From: Streptomyces scabiei 87.22
Lineage (GTDB): Bacteria > Actinomycetota > Actinomycetes > Streptomycetales > Streptomycetaceae
Direction of reading: 5' to 3'
DNA: 64,000 nt
Assembly: GCF_000091305.1 (NCBI RefSeq)
Contig: NC_013929.1
Location: 3,906,001-3,970,000 of the forward strand
Numbering within the stretch: position 1 is the first letter of the stretch; each line of letters begins with the position of its first letter. The notes under the pieces are model-generated. The model was not told where the DNA came from. It searched no databases and saw only the letters and a list, made by a program, of their open reading frames with translations. Position numbers and translations under genes: made by a program. This document shows positions 17,354-25,267 of this stretch, piece after piece.

Positions 17354-17493
17354 CAGCGGTGCCACCTTGTCCTGTGCGTTTCCGTTTCGGAAAGTAATCA
17401 TAGAGACACGAACGGTAGTTGAGGTGTGATGTGCGCTCCAAGGGCGACCCGCCGACTCGGCGGGAGCCGCGCGATGCCTCACACTGGACTCTC

Positions 17494-18123
17494 GTGAGTT
17501 CGCATCCTCCGATACCGTCCCGGGTCGTCCTGCTGACCGGTCCGTCCGGCTCAGGCAAGTCCCTCCTCGCCGCCCGCTCCGGCCTGCCCGTGCTGCGGCT
17601 GGACGACTTCTACAAGGAGGGTGACGACCCGACGCTGCCGCAGGTGGCGGGCAGTACGGACATCGACTGGGACCACCCGCTGTCGTGGGACGCGGACACC
17701 GCCGTCGCCGCGATCGAGGAACTGTGCCGCACGGGCCGTACGACCGTGCCGGCGTACGACATCTCGCTCAGCGCGCGGACCGGCGCGGAGGCGCTGAGCA
17801 TCGGGCCCACGCCGGTGTTCATCGCCGAGGGCATCTTCGCCGCCGAGATCGTCGGGCGCTGCCGTGAACTGGGCCTGCTGGCGGACGCGCTGTGCCTGTC
17901 CCGCGGCGCGGTGAAGACGTTCCGTCGCCGCTTCCTGCGCGATCTGCGCGAGGGCCGCAAGTCGGTGCCGTTCCTGTTGCGGCGCGGCTGGCGGCTGATG
18001 CGTCTGGAGCGCTCGATCGTGGCCCGGCAGACGGAGTTGGGCGCCCATGCCTGTGACCGGGACGAGGCGCTGGGGCGTCTGGCGGCGGCCGCCGCGGGCC
18101 GCAGCGCGGCGGCCCCGGCCTGA
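17494..18123 (+). CDS. udk: Uridine kinase-like P-loop kinase
   Basis: 209 residues. P-loop GPSGSGKS near residue 16, substrate segment LRLDDFYKEGDDPTLPQ, DWDHPLSWD, the YDISLSARTG region, and EGIFAAEIV in place of the EGI motif of uridine kinases. It would phosphorylate uridine/cytidine for salvage. An in-frame upstream extension to 17419 lacks similarity, so the GTG at 17494 (VSSHPPIPSRVVLLTG) is preferred. It lies in the nucleoside neighbourhood but has no CTACGCGCGTAG site of its own. Confidence 0.82.
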   Translation: MSSHPPIPSRVVLLTGPSGSGKSLLAARSGLPVLRLDDFYKEGDDPTLPQVAGSTDIDWDHPLSWDADTAVAAIEELCRTGRTTVPAYDISLSARTGAEALSIGPTPVFIAEGIFAAEIVGRCRELGLLADALCLSRGAVKTFRRRFLRDLREGRKSVPFLLRRGWRLMRLERSIVARQTELGAHACDRDEALGRLAAAAAGRSAAAPA

Positions 18124-18408
18124 GACCCGGCCCACGGACGGCGTCGCCGGGACGGTGGGCACGAGCAGTGGGCAGTGAGCATCGGGCAGCGGGCACACGT
18201 GAAAACGGGACTGGACGGACCCCCCGGCCCTCCAGTCCCGCCTTCCCCCGTATCCCCCGTGCTTCCCCCGTTGCACCGTCGTGGTCCCCCCGGACCCCGC
18301 CGGTCACCCCCCGGCCGTCACGTCGGCGCTCCCCCGCGCCTCCGTGACGTCCCGTCTCCCCCGTGCTCCCCCCGCTTTTCCCCCGTTACCCACTCCCCCC
18401 GCTGACCT
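18124..18408. other. C-run-rich intergenic region downstream of sigQ
   Basis: No gene is seen. The + strand carries at least ten runs of four or more C between 18240 and 18401, for example CCCCCG repeated. The transcript of sigQ running through here would be G-run rich and could form G-quadruplexes. A small C-run cluster also lies in the sigQ 5' coding part (18946-19010). Confidence 0.5.
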
Positions 18409-19164
18409 TCAGGCGACAAGCTCCCCGAAGGACTCCTCCTCGTCACGGCCGAAGCTGAGGACCTCGTCCTCGCGCAGCCGGCGGAGCGACCGCCAGATGC
18501 TCGACTTCACCGTGCCGACACTGATGTCGAGGATCTCCGCGATCTCCGGGTCGGTGCGGCCCTCGTAGTAGCGCAGGACCAGCATCGTCCGCTGGAGTTC
18601 GGGGAGCCGGGCGAGCGCCTGCCACAGGACGGCGCGCAGTTCGGTGCCGCGCATCGCGTCCGTGTCACCGGCGGTCTCCGGCAGTTCCTCGGTCGGGTAC
18701 TCGTTCAGCTTGCGGCGGCGCCACGCGCTGATGTGCAGATTGGTCATGGTGCGGCGGAGGTATCCCCCGACCGCGGCCTTGTCACTGATCCGGTCCCAGG
18801 CCCGGTAGGTCGAGAACAGCGCGCTCTGCAGCAGGTCCTCGGCCTCGAACCGGTCGCCGGTCAGGTGGTAGGCGGTTGCGTACAGGGAGGCACGACGCTC
18901 CTGGACGTAGGCGGTGAACTCCGCCTCCGACACAGACCGGCGCTCCCCCGTGCCCTCCCCGTACGCGGTCCCCGTTCCCCCGTGGACCCCCGTGGTGCTT
19001 CCCCCCACGTGCGCGTCAACCACCGACATGAACGTGGTGTGCTGACGCCCGGTGCCGCGAGCGCACCCCCGCCCGCTCACCGCACCGGACTTCTCCGTGT
19101 TCCGGACGACGTCGTGGAGCCGCGTGACAACTGCGCTAGTGCTGGTGCTGTGCAGCGTGTTCAT
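18409..19164 (-). CDS. sigQ: ECF-type RNA polymerase sigma factor SigQ
   Basis: 251 residues. An N-terminal extension of about 80 residues precedes sigma region 2 (SEAEFTAYVQERRASLYATAYHLTGDRFEAEDLLQSALFSTYRAWDRI) and region 4 (LPELQRTMLVLRYYEGRTDPEIAEILDISVGTVKSSIWRSLRRLR). Region 2 has the DxxAEDLLQ-like helix and region 4 a clear helix-turn-helix. It is transcribed away from afsQ1. In S. coelicolor sigQ lies at this place and is a target of AfsQ1 (known). GGGGGGCG precedes the ATG at 19164. A GTCAC-N6-GTCAC box lies in the shared intergenic region. Confidence 0.92.
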   Translation of the reverse strand: MNTLHSTSTSAVVTRLHDVVRNTEKSGAVSGRGCARGTGRQHTTFMSVVDAHVGGSTTGVHGGTGTAYGEGTGERRSVSEAEFTAYVQERRASLYATAYHLTGDRFEAEDLLQSALFSTYRAWDRISDKAAVGGYLRRTMTNLHISAWRRRKLNEYPTEELPETAGDTDAMRGTELRAVLWQALARLPELQRTMLVLRYYEGRTDPEIAEILDISVGTVKSSIWRSLRRLREDEVLSFGRDEEESFGELVA

Positions 19165-19315
19165 CTCGCGCCCCCCGTCGTGGACTTCCGGTTGTGATGC
19201 TGTGCCGTGGTGCTTCTTCGTACTCCCCGGCTCCGCCCCTCGTGCTGCCGGGCGGCGTTTCCTTGCCTGTGCCGAAAAGATTGCCCGTCCACCTTCATCG
19301 CCGTGTCCGCCGACT

Positions 19316-19331
19316 GTCACAGAGCTGTCAC
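19316..19331. promoter_or_regulatory. Putative AfsQ1-binding site
   Basis: GTCAC-AGAGCT-GTCAC is an exact match to the reported AfsQ1 consensus GTnAC-N6-GTnAC. It lies between the divergent sigQ and afsQ1 genes, about 150 bp from each start. Confidence 0.75.
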
Positions 19332-19471
19332 AGGGGCCGGGCCCAGTCAGGGGACAGGTCGATCACAGAAAAGAGTCGTACGGCTACGCGAACGGCACGA
19401 TCGTGTGCGGGTGTCGGGTGGGAGCGCTCCAACGGTCGATTCGGCGCCATGCCATGGGCCAGAATGAGCCC

Positions 19472-20149
19472 GTGCCTTCCCTGTTGCTGATCGAGGACGA
19501 CGACGCCATCCGCACGGCCCTGGAGCTCTCACTGACGCGCCAGGGGCACCGTGTCGCCACCGCCGCCACCGGCGAGGATGGCCTCAAGCTGCTGCGCGAA
19601 CAGCGGCCTGATCTGATCGTTTTGGACGTGATGCTGCCTGGGATCGACGGCTTCGAGGTGTGCCGGCGCATCCGGCGCACCGACCAGCTGCCGATCATCC
19701 TGCTCACGGCGCGCAGCGACGACATCGACGTCGTGGTGGGCCTGGAGTCGGGCGCGGACGACTACGTGGTCAAGCCCGTGCAGGGGCGGGTGCTGGACGC
19801 CCGTATCCGCGCGGTGCTGCGGCGCGGCGAGCGCGAGGCCAACGACGCGGCGACCTTCGGCTCCCTCGTGATCGACCGCGCGGCGATGACCGTGACGAAG
19901 AACGGCGAGGACCTCCAGCTGACACCCACCGAGCTGCGGCTGCTGTTGGAGCTGAGCCGCCGCCCCGGACAGGCGCTGTCCCGGCAGCAGTTGCTGCGTC
20001 TGGTGTGGGAGCACGACTACCTGGGCGACTCGCGCCTGGTGGACGCGTGTGTGCAGCGGCTGCGCGCCAAGGTCGAGGACGTGCCGTCCTCGCCGACGCT
20101 GATCCGTACCGTGCGCGGCGTGGGCTACCGGTTGGACACTCCTCAGTGA
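19472..20149 (+). CDS. afsQ1: Response regulator AfsQ1
   Basis: 225 residues, OmpR/PhoB type. The receiver domain has the acidic pair IEDDD, the phospho-acceptor Asp in LIVLDVMLPG, the Thr of LLTAR and the Lys of VVKPV. The C-terminal winged helix runs from FGSLVIDRAAMTVTKNGEDLQLTPTELRLL to VRGVGYRL. The GTG at 19472 begins the conserved MPSLLLIEDDD; upstream in-frame residues are intergenic. It overlaps afsQ2 by 4 bp (GTGA). In S. coelicolor AfsQ1/Q2 controls antibiotic production and nitrogen-related genes on glutamate medium (known). Confidence 0.96.
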   Translation: MPSLLLIEDDDAIRTALELSLTRQGHRVATAATGEDGLKLLREQRPDLIVLDVMLPGIDGFEVCRRIRRTDQLPIILLTARSDDIDVVVGLESGADDYVVKPVQGRVLDARIRAVLRRGEREANDAATFGSLVIDRAAMTVTKNGEDLQLTPTELRLLLELSRRPGQALSRQQLLRLVWEHDYLGDSRLVDACVQRLRAKVEDVPSSPTLIRTVRGVGYRLDTPQ

Positions 20150-21738
20150 CGAAGGCTTCGGGGGGGATCCGCGGCTGGGCCGCGGCTCGCAGGAAGATGC
20201 AGTCCCGGATCCGGTTCACCAGTCTGCGGCTGCGCCTGGTGGTCGTCTTCGGTCTGGTGGCGCTCACGGCCGCCGTGTCGGCGTCCGGCATCGCGTACTG
20301 GCTCAACCGCGAGGCCGTGCAGACGCGCGCGCAGGACGCGGCGCTCAACGACTTCGAGCGGGAGATGCAGAGCCATGTGAGCACGCTGCGCCCGAATCCG
20401 ACGCAGGACCAGCTGCGCCTCGCGGCGAGGAAGATGGCGGACGGCGGCGAGCGTTCCAGCGTGCTGCTGGTCGCCGAGGACGCGGGCGGGCGGACGGTGA
20501 CCGGGGCCTCGACCGACAACGCGCTCACCGGCTTCTCGCTGGAGGACGTGCCGGCGTCCCTGCGCAAGGCCGTCGACAAGCGGCAGAAGATCACCTCCGG
20601 CAACAAGCACGCGTACCACGTGTACTGGCAGCGGGTCATCGACGGCGACACCCCTTATCTGGTGGGCGGCGCGAAGATGATCGGCGGCGGGCCGACGGGG
20701 TACATGCGCAAGTCGCTCGCGGAGGAGGCGAAGGACCTCAACTCGCTGGCCTGGTCGCTCGGGATCGCCACGGGTCTGTCGCTGATCGGTTCGGCGCTGC
20801 TCGCGCAGGCCGCCGCGACGACCGTGCTGAAGCCGGTGCAGCGCCTCGGCGTCGCCGCCCGGCGGCTCGGCGAGGGCAAGCTGGACACCCGGCTGCGGGT
20901 CTCCGGCACGGACGAACTGGCCGACCTCTCCCGCACGTTCAACCTCGCGGCGGAGTCGCTGGAGAAGAAGGTCGACGACATGAGCGCCCGCGAGGAGGCG
21001 TCCCGACGCTTCGTCGCCGACATGTCCCACGAACTGCGCACACCACTGACGGCGATCACCGCCGTCACGGAGGTGCTGGAGGAGGAGCTGGACGCCGACA
21101 CGGGCAGCCTGGACCCCATGATCGAACCGGCGGTACGGCTCGTCGTCAGCGAGACCCAGCGTCTCAACACCCTGGTGGAGAACCTGATGGAGGTCACCCG
21201 CTTCGACGCGGGCACGGCCCGTCTCGTCCTCGACGACGTCGACATCGCCGACCAGATCACCGCCTGCATCGACGCCCGCGCCTGGCTGGACGCGGTGGAC
21301 CTCGACGCCGAGCGCGGCATCATCATCAAGCTCGACCCGCGCCGCCTGGACGTGATCCTGGCGAACCTGATCGGCAACGCGCTCAAGCACGGCGGCTCGC
21401 CGGTGCGCGTCCGGGTCCGCGAGGGCGACGCGAACGACGCGGACCTGCTGATCGAGGTACGGGACCACGGCCCGGGCATCCCCGAGGACGTCCTCCCGCA
21501 CGTCTTCGACCGCTTCTACAAGGCGAGCGCCTCCCGCCCCCGCTCCGAGGGCAGCGGCCTCGGCCTGTCCATCGCCCTGGAGAACGCCCACATCCACGGC
21601 GGCGACATCACCGCGGCGAACTCCCCGGAGGGCGGCGCGGTCTTCACCCTGCGCCTGCCCCGCGACGCGTCCTCGCTGCTCGCGGACGAGCTGGACGGCG
21701 GCCGGGCCGACGGCGGCCCCGAGGGGGCAGGTCGGTGA
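20146..21738 (+). CDS. afsQ2: Sensor histidine kinase AfsQ2
   Basis: 530 residues. It has an N-terminal transmembrane helix at about 30-50 (LVVVFGLVALTAAVSASGIAYWL), an extracytoplasmic domain of about 150 residues, a second helix (LAWSLGIATGLSLIGSALLAQ) and HAMP (PVQRLGVAARRLGEGKLDTRL). The histidine box FVADMSHELRTPLTAI is followed by a HATPase domain with NLIGNALKHGG, RDHGPGIPEDVLPHVFDRFYK and GSGLGLSIALENA. It is coupled to afsQ1 by a GTGA overlap and to the lipoprotein gene by another, so the three form one operon. The partner response regulator is AfsQ1. Confidence 0.95.
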   Translation: MTKASGGIRGWAAARRKMQSRIRFTSLRLRLVVVFGLVALTAAVSASGIAYWLNREAVQTRAQDAALNDFEREMQSHVSTLRPNPTQDQLRLAARKMADGGERSSVLLVAEDAGGRTVTGASTDNALTGFSLEDVPASLRKAVDKRQKITSGNKHAYHVYWQRVIDGDTPYLVGGAKMIGGGPTGYMRKSLAEEAKDLNSLAWSLGIATGLSLIGSALLAQAAATTVLKPVQRLGVAARRLGEGKLDTRLRVSGTDELADLSRTFNLAAESLEKKVDDMSAREEASRRFVADMSHELRTPLTAITAVTEVLEEELDADTGSLDPMIEPAVRLVVSETQRLNTLVENLMEVTRFDAGTARLVLDDVDIADQITACIDARAWLDAVDLDAERGIIIKLDPRRLDVILANLIGNALKHGGSPVRVRVREGDANDADLLIEVRDHGPGIPEDVLPHVFDRFYKASASRPRSEGSGLGLSIALENAHIHGGDITAANSPEGGAVFTLRLPRDASSLLADELDGGRADGGPEGAGR

Positions 21739-22427
21739 CGATACGAACGACCCGGCGACGGGAGGACGGGGGAACGCGGGGCGTGCGAGTGCCAGAGGTA
21801 CGGGGAGGGGCCGCACGCGCGCGCGGCGTACGGGTCCTGGCCGCCGCCGGAGCGCTGGCCGGGCTGCTGGCCGGCTGCGGCATCCGGGCCACCCAGGTGC
21901 CGACGGACTTCGGCCCGGCACCCTCGATGGTGCCGTGCGAGCTGTCGGCGACGGACATCACCACCCAGTCGACGCCCTCCGGTCTGCCGGTCGAGGTGTT
22001 CCTCCTGTGCTCCGGGGCGCTCGTGCGGGTCAACCGCTCGGTGGAGGTCGCCGAGGGCACCGAGGAGGCCCGGCGGCGCGCCGTCGTCGCCCAGGGCCTG
22101 CTGGACGCCCTGTCCGCCGACCCGAGCGTCATAGAGGACGAGGCCGGCTACAGCACCGCCGTCCCGCCCGGTCTCACGGTGTCGGGGCCCGCGCCGGGGG
22201 ACCCCGAGGACGCCCTGCGGCTGTCCACCGCGCCCGACGCCCTCCCCCGGTTCGCCCTCGCCCAGATCGTCTGCACGTTCGCGGACTCGGCGGCCGCCGG
22301 CGACAACGGTTCGGTGGTCCTCGGCAGCACCAGCGCCGAGACGCTGCGCCGCTACGAGTGCGCTGCGGAGACCCAGTCGGCGCCGGGGGACGGCAACCCG
22401 CCGTCGACGGAGGTCGGGGGTTCCTGA
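21735..22427 (+). CDS. Lipoprotein of the afsQ operon
   Basis: 230 residues. The N-terminus is Arg-rich, followed by a hydrophobic core and the lipobox LAGLLAGCGI at about residues 42-51. The mature part has conserved-looking LPVEVFLLCSGALVRVNRSV and FALAQIVCTFADSA segments, giving three further Cys. It overlaps afsQ2 by 4 bp. The equivalent gene follows afsQ2 in S. coelicolor. Its position suggests a role in signal perception or output of AfsQ2 at the cell surface, which is inference. A shorter start near the RVRV segment (residue 31) would still give a lipoprotein signal. Confidence 0.85.
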   Translation: MTIRTTRRREDGGTRGVRVPEVRGGAARARGVRVLAAAGALAGLLAGCGIRATQVPTDFGPAPSMVPCELSATDITTQSTPSGLPVEVFLLCSGALVRVNRSVEVAEGTEEARRRAVVAQGLLDALSADPSVIEDEAGYSTAVPPGLTVSGPAPGDPEDALRLSTAPDALPRFALAQIVCTFADSAAAGDNGSVVLGSTSAETLRRYECAAETQSAPGDGNPPSTEVGGS

Positions 22428-22482
22428 GCCCCTCGCGAAAGATCCTGCAACCGATCGTGCCGGGGGCCGCGTCTTGGGGGGC

Positions 22483-23037
22483 GTGCAGCCTCAAGGTACG
22501 AACGGCGGTAGCGCCGGGATCCGTGTCCGTGCGGCGGGGGGTGTTCTCCTCGCCGTGCATCTCGCGGTCGTTGCCTGGATCACACTGCGTCCGCTGGACG
22601 TCACCTGGATGAGTCCCGCGAATCTGCGGCCGTTCGCCGGGATCAGAGCGGATCTGGCCCTCGGGTGGCCGGAGGCGGCCCACCGGATCGGTGAAGGGCT
22701 GGCACTCCTCGCTCCCCTGGGCGTCCTGCTGCCGCTGGCGCACGGCAGGCTGGCCGGGTCGCCGCTGGCGTCGCTGGCCCGGTCGGTGGCGGCCGGGGCA
22801 CTGTTGTCGCTGGCCATCGAGTTGCTGCAGACCGGGGTGCCGGGGCAGGTCGTCGACATCGACTCGATCCTGCTGAACTCGGTCGGCGTCGGTCTCGCCC
22901 ATCTCGCGGTGGTTCCGGTGCTCAGGTCGGCGCTGCGGCGCAGGGCACGGACCCGGCTGGGCGAGGCGCGGCCGCGCCCCGAGGAGATGCCTCAGGGTCG
23001 GACCCCGACGATTCCCAGGGTCGGGATGGCTCCGTAG
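22483..23037 (+). CDS. VanZ-family membrane protein
   Basis: 184 residues. It has four or five hydrophobic helices and the family's shape: the first helix AAGGVLLAVHLAVVAWITLRP, LRPFAGI, EGLALLAPLGVLLPL, ARSVAAGALLSLAIELLQTGVPGQVVDIDSILLNSVGVGLAHL. The ELLQ and DxxDxxxNxxG motif (VVDIDSILLNSVG) is the VanZ hallmark. The GTG at 22483 is chosen over a TTG at 22474, and both are uncertain. Members are linked to teicoplanin resistance and to envelope functions in general; a specific role here is unknown. Confidence 0.85.
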   Translation: MQPQGTNGGSAGIRVRAAGGVLLAVHLAVVAWITLRPLDVTWMSPANLRPFAGIRADLALGWPEAAHRIGEGLALLAPLGVLLPLAHGRLAGSPLASLARSVAAGALLSLAIELLQTGVPGQVVDIDSILLNSVGVGLAHLAVVPVLRSALRRRARTRLGEARPRPEEMPQGRTPTIPRVGMAP

Positions 23038-23161
23038 AGGGACGCTTCGTCCGCTTCGTCACCGTAGCGTCGAAGGTGTGGAAAAGAGAGCGGTGGCCGC
23101 TGGAGGCCCCGTCCCACCGCCGGCCCGAGGGCCGGTGTCCTACACCGACGAAGGAGCCCTC

Positions 23162-23362
23162 ATGAGCCGCCTTGCCCGTCCCACCGAAGGCCGGATGATC
23201 GGCGGAGTCTGTGCCGCGCTGGCACGGCGCTACGGCGTCTCCGCGACCACGATGCGCGTGATCTTCCTGCTGTCGTGCCTGCTTCCGGGCCCGCAGTTCC
23301 TGCTGTACATAGCCCTGTGGGTGCTCTTCCCCGCAGAGGGCAAGGCGCGCGCGGCCTGGTGA
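23162..23362 (+). CDS. PspC-domain protein
   Basis: 66 residues covering one PspC domain: RLARPTEGRMIGGVCAALARRYGVSATTMRVIFLLSCLLPGPQFLLYIALWVLFP. The pattern GGVCAALARRYGV...RVIFLL and the final membrane helix are typical. The ATG at 23162 has a good GAAGGAG site seven bases upstream, so the longer in-frame extension from 23078 is rejected. Small membrane PspC proteins act in envelope-stress responses in other bacteria; the role here is inferred only from the domain. Confidence 0.9.
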   Translation: MSRLARPTEGRMIGGVCAALARRYGVSATTMRVIFLLSCLLPGPQFLLYIALWVLFPAEGKARAAW

Positions 23363-23435
23363 CGGGTACGGCCGTGAGGCCCACGGCCCATGACGCGCCG
23401 GGCCGTGACGCGCCGGGCCGGTGCCGCGTGCGCCG

Positions 23436-23466
23436 ACGGGGCGCACCCCGCAGGGATGCGCCCCGT
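23436..23466. terminator. Bidirectional hairpin terminator
   Basis: A 10-bp stem (ACGGGGCGCA with TGCGCCCCGT) and an 11-nt loop lie between the PspC gene and the convergent secreted-protein gene. A tandem TGACGCGCCGGGCCG repeat precedes it (23391-23421). Confidence 0.7.
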
Positions 23467-23485
23467 ACCGGTGCCGTGGTGCGGC

Positions 23486-23857
23486 TCAGGCGCCGCCGAG
23501 GGGCAGGCCGTTGACGCCGAGGCCCTTGGTGGGGAGGGTCTTGCCGACGGGGAGACCGCCGAGCAGTCCGGCGACGGGGGCGGTGGGGCCCTCGGCCAGG
23601 ACGTTGGCGGCGGCGGGCTGGGCCGCCTCCAGGCCGGCGCCGAGCGCGCTCTGACCCTGGGCGAGAGCACCGGCGGCGGTCGGCAGCGCCTTCGTGACGT
23701 TCTCCACGGGCAGCGCCTGGGTGACGGTGCCGAGGGCCTGGGAGGCCTCGGGGGCGACCGGCGCGCTCGGGGCGGCGTTCGCGGCACCCGCGCCCGCAGC
23801 GGCGATGGCGGCACCGACGACGGCGACACCGAGGGTCTTGGCAGCAGACTGCTTCAT
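23486..23857 (-). CDS. Small secreted protein, unknown function
   Basis: 123 residues with a clear Sec signal (MKQSAAKTLGVAVVGAAIAAAGAGAANA, cleavage after ANA). The mature chain is Ala/Gly/Leu/Pro-rich without Cys and ends GKTLPTKGLGVNGLPLGGA. Its general make-up resembles the 16946-17353 protein. It is transcribed away from the afsQ block and is followed by the hairpin at 23436-23466. The start at 23857 is supported by AAGGA about 10 nt upstream on that strand. No function is recognised. Confidence 0.78.
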   Translation of the reverse strand: MKQSAAKTLGVAVVGAAIAAAGAGAANAAPSAPVAPEASQALGTVTQALPVENVTKALPTAAGALAQGQSALGAGLEAAQPAAANVLAEGPTAPVAGLLGGLPVGKTLPTKGLGVNGLPLGGA

Positions 23858-23990
23858 GTTGAATGCGTCCTTGGAATGCGTTTGACGGGTGGTGAGCGGT
23901 GCCGAAACGTAAACACCAAAGTCCCGCCGGAGGCAAACATCGGAAAACGGCCGCGTCGCCGTGGACACGGCCGCTCCCCGGAGTCGCCGA

Positions 23991-25154
23991 TCAGTCCCGT
24001 TCTTCGACAGAACCACTGGTGGAGGCCGTCTGACGGAACAGCCATTCGGATTTCAACTCGGCGTACCCGGGCTTGATCACGTCATTGATCATGGCCAGTC
24101 GTTCATCGAAAGGAATGAATGCTGACTTCATAGCATTGACCGAGAACCACTGCATGTCGTCGAGCGTGTAACCGAATGCGTCGACAAGGTGCTCGAATTC
24201 ACGGCTCATGCTCGTGAACGACATCAGGCGGTTGTCCGTGTTCACGGTGGCCCGGAAGTGCAGGCGCCGCAGCAGCCCGATGGGGTGCTCGGCGTACGAA
24301 CGGGCGGCGCCGGTCTGGAGGTTGGAACTGGGGCACAGCTCCAGCGGGATGCGCTTGTCACGGACGTAGGAGGCGAGGCGCCCGAGCTTCACGGAGCCGT
24401 CCTCGTGGACCTGGATGTCGTCGATGATGCGGACGCCGTGACCGAGCCGGTCGGCGCCGCACCACTGCAACGCCTGCCAGATGGAGGGCAGCCCGAACGC
24501 CTCACCGGCGTGGATCGTGAAGTGGTTGTTCTCGCGCTTGAGGTACTCGAAGGCGTCGAGGTGCCGGGTGGGCGGGTAGCCGGCCTCGGCGCCCGCGATG
24601 TCGAAGCCGACCACACCGAGGTCGCGGTAGCGGTTGGCGAGTTCGGCGATCTCCAGGGAGCGGGCCGCGTGGCGCATGGCGGTGAGCAGCGCGCCGACCC
24701 GGATGCGCCGGCCGTCGGTCCGGGCCCGGCGCTCGCCCTCGCGGAAGCCCTCGTTGACGGCCTCGACGACCTCTTCGAGACCGAGCCCGCCGTCGAGGTG
24801 CTGCTCGGGGGCGTAGCGGACCTCGGCGTAGACGACGCCGTCGGCCGCGAGGTCCTCCGCGCACTCGGCGGCGACCCGGACCAGCGCGTCACGGGTCTGC
24901 ATGACGCCGACGGTGTGGGAGAAGGTCTCCAGGTACCGCTCCAGCGAGCCGGAGTCGGCGGCCTCACGGAACCAGGCGCCGAGCCGGTCGGCGTCGGTCT
25001 CGGGGAGGTGGGAGTACCCGCTGTCGCGGGCGAGTTCGACGATGGTTCCGGGGCGCAGGCCGCCGTCGAGGTGGTCGTGCAGCAGAACCTTGGGCGCCCG
25101 GCGGATCTGGTCCGGATCCGGGGTGGTACCGGTCGGGTCGTTCTGGTTCGTCAT
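23991..25154 (-). CDS. add: Adenosine deaminase
   Basis: 387 residues. It deaminates (deoxy)adenosine to (deoxy)inosine, the substrate for the phosphorylase upstream in the window. Zinc and catalytic motifs are LLHDHLDGGLRP near the N-terminus, FTIHAGEAFG, the ADRLGHGVRI segment and the VNTDNRLMSF strand in place of the usual TDDP. The length fits actinobacterial Add. The ATG at 25154 lies 6 nt after TATCGT, which would give a leaderless mRNA; GAGG further upstream could also serve as a ribosome site. The palindromic operator abuts this promoter. Confidence 0.95.
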   Translation of the reverse strand: MTNQNDPTGTTPDPDQIRRAPKVLLHDHLDGGLRPGTIVELARDSGYSHLPETDADRLGAWFREAADSGSLERYLETFSHTVGVMQTRDALVRVAAECAEDLAADGVVYAEVRYAPEQHLDGGLGLEEVVEAVNEGFREGERRARTDGRRIRVGALLTAMRHAARSLEIAELANRYRDLGVVGFDIAGAEAGYPPTRHLDAFEYLKRENNHFTIHAGEAFGLPSIWQALQWCGADRLGHGVRIIDDIQVHEDGSVKLGRLASYVRDKRIPLELCPSSNLQTGAARSYAEHPIGLLRRLHFRATVNTDNRLMSFTSMSREFEHLVDAFGYTLDDMQWFSVNAMKSAFIPFDERLAMINDVIKPGYAELKSEWLFRQTASTSGSVEERD

Positions 25155-25170
25155 TTTCGTACGATACCTC

Positions 25171-25182
25171 CTACGCGCGTAG
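25171..25182. promoter_or_regulatory. Palindromic operator before add
   Basis: CTACGCGCGTAG, perfect palindrome, 4 bp upstream of the add -10 (TATCGT on the minus strand, 25161-25166). It is also within 90 bp of the divergent hydrolase-like gene. Confidence 0.85.
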
Positions 25183-25267
25183 AGCGCCTGTCGGATGATC
25201 GCGTCGATACGTAACGGTGACCCACAGGACGGGTGGCGTACACCCTCTCTTCTGACACTGTTCTGTC

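Noticed and set aside
17419..17493. Longer N-terminus for the uridine kinase-like protein
   Set aside because: The extra 25 residues are charged and unlike the family, and the GTG at 17494 starts just before the first conserved strand.
23078..23161. Longer N-terminus for the PspC protein
   Set aside because: A strong GAAGGAG site lies inside this stretch right before the ATG at 23162, and the PspC domain begins there.
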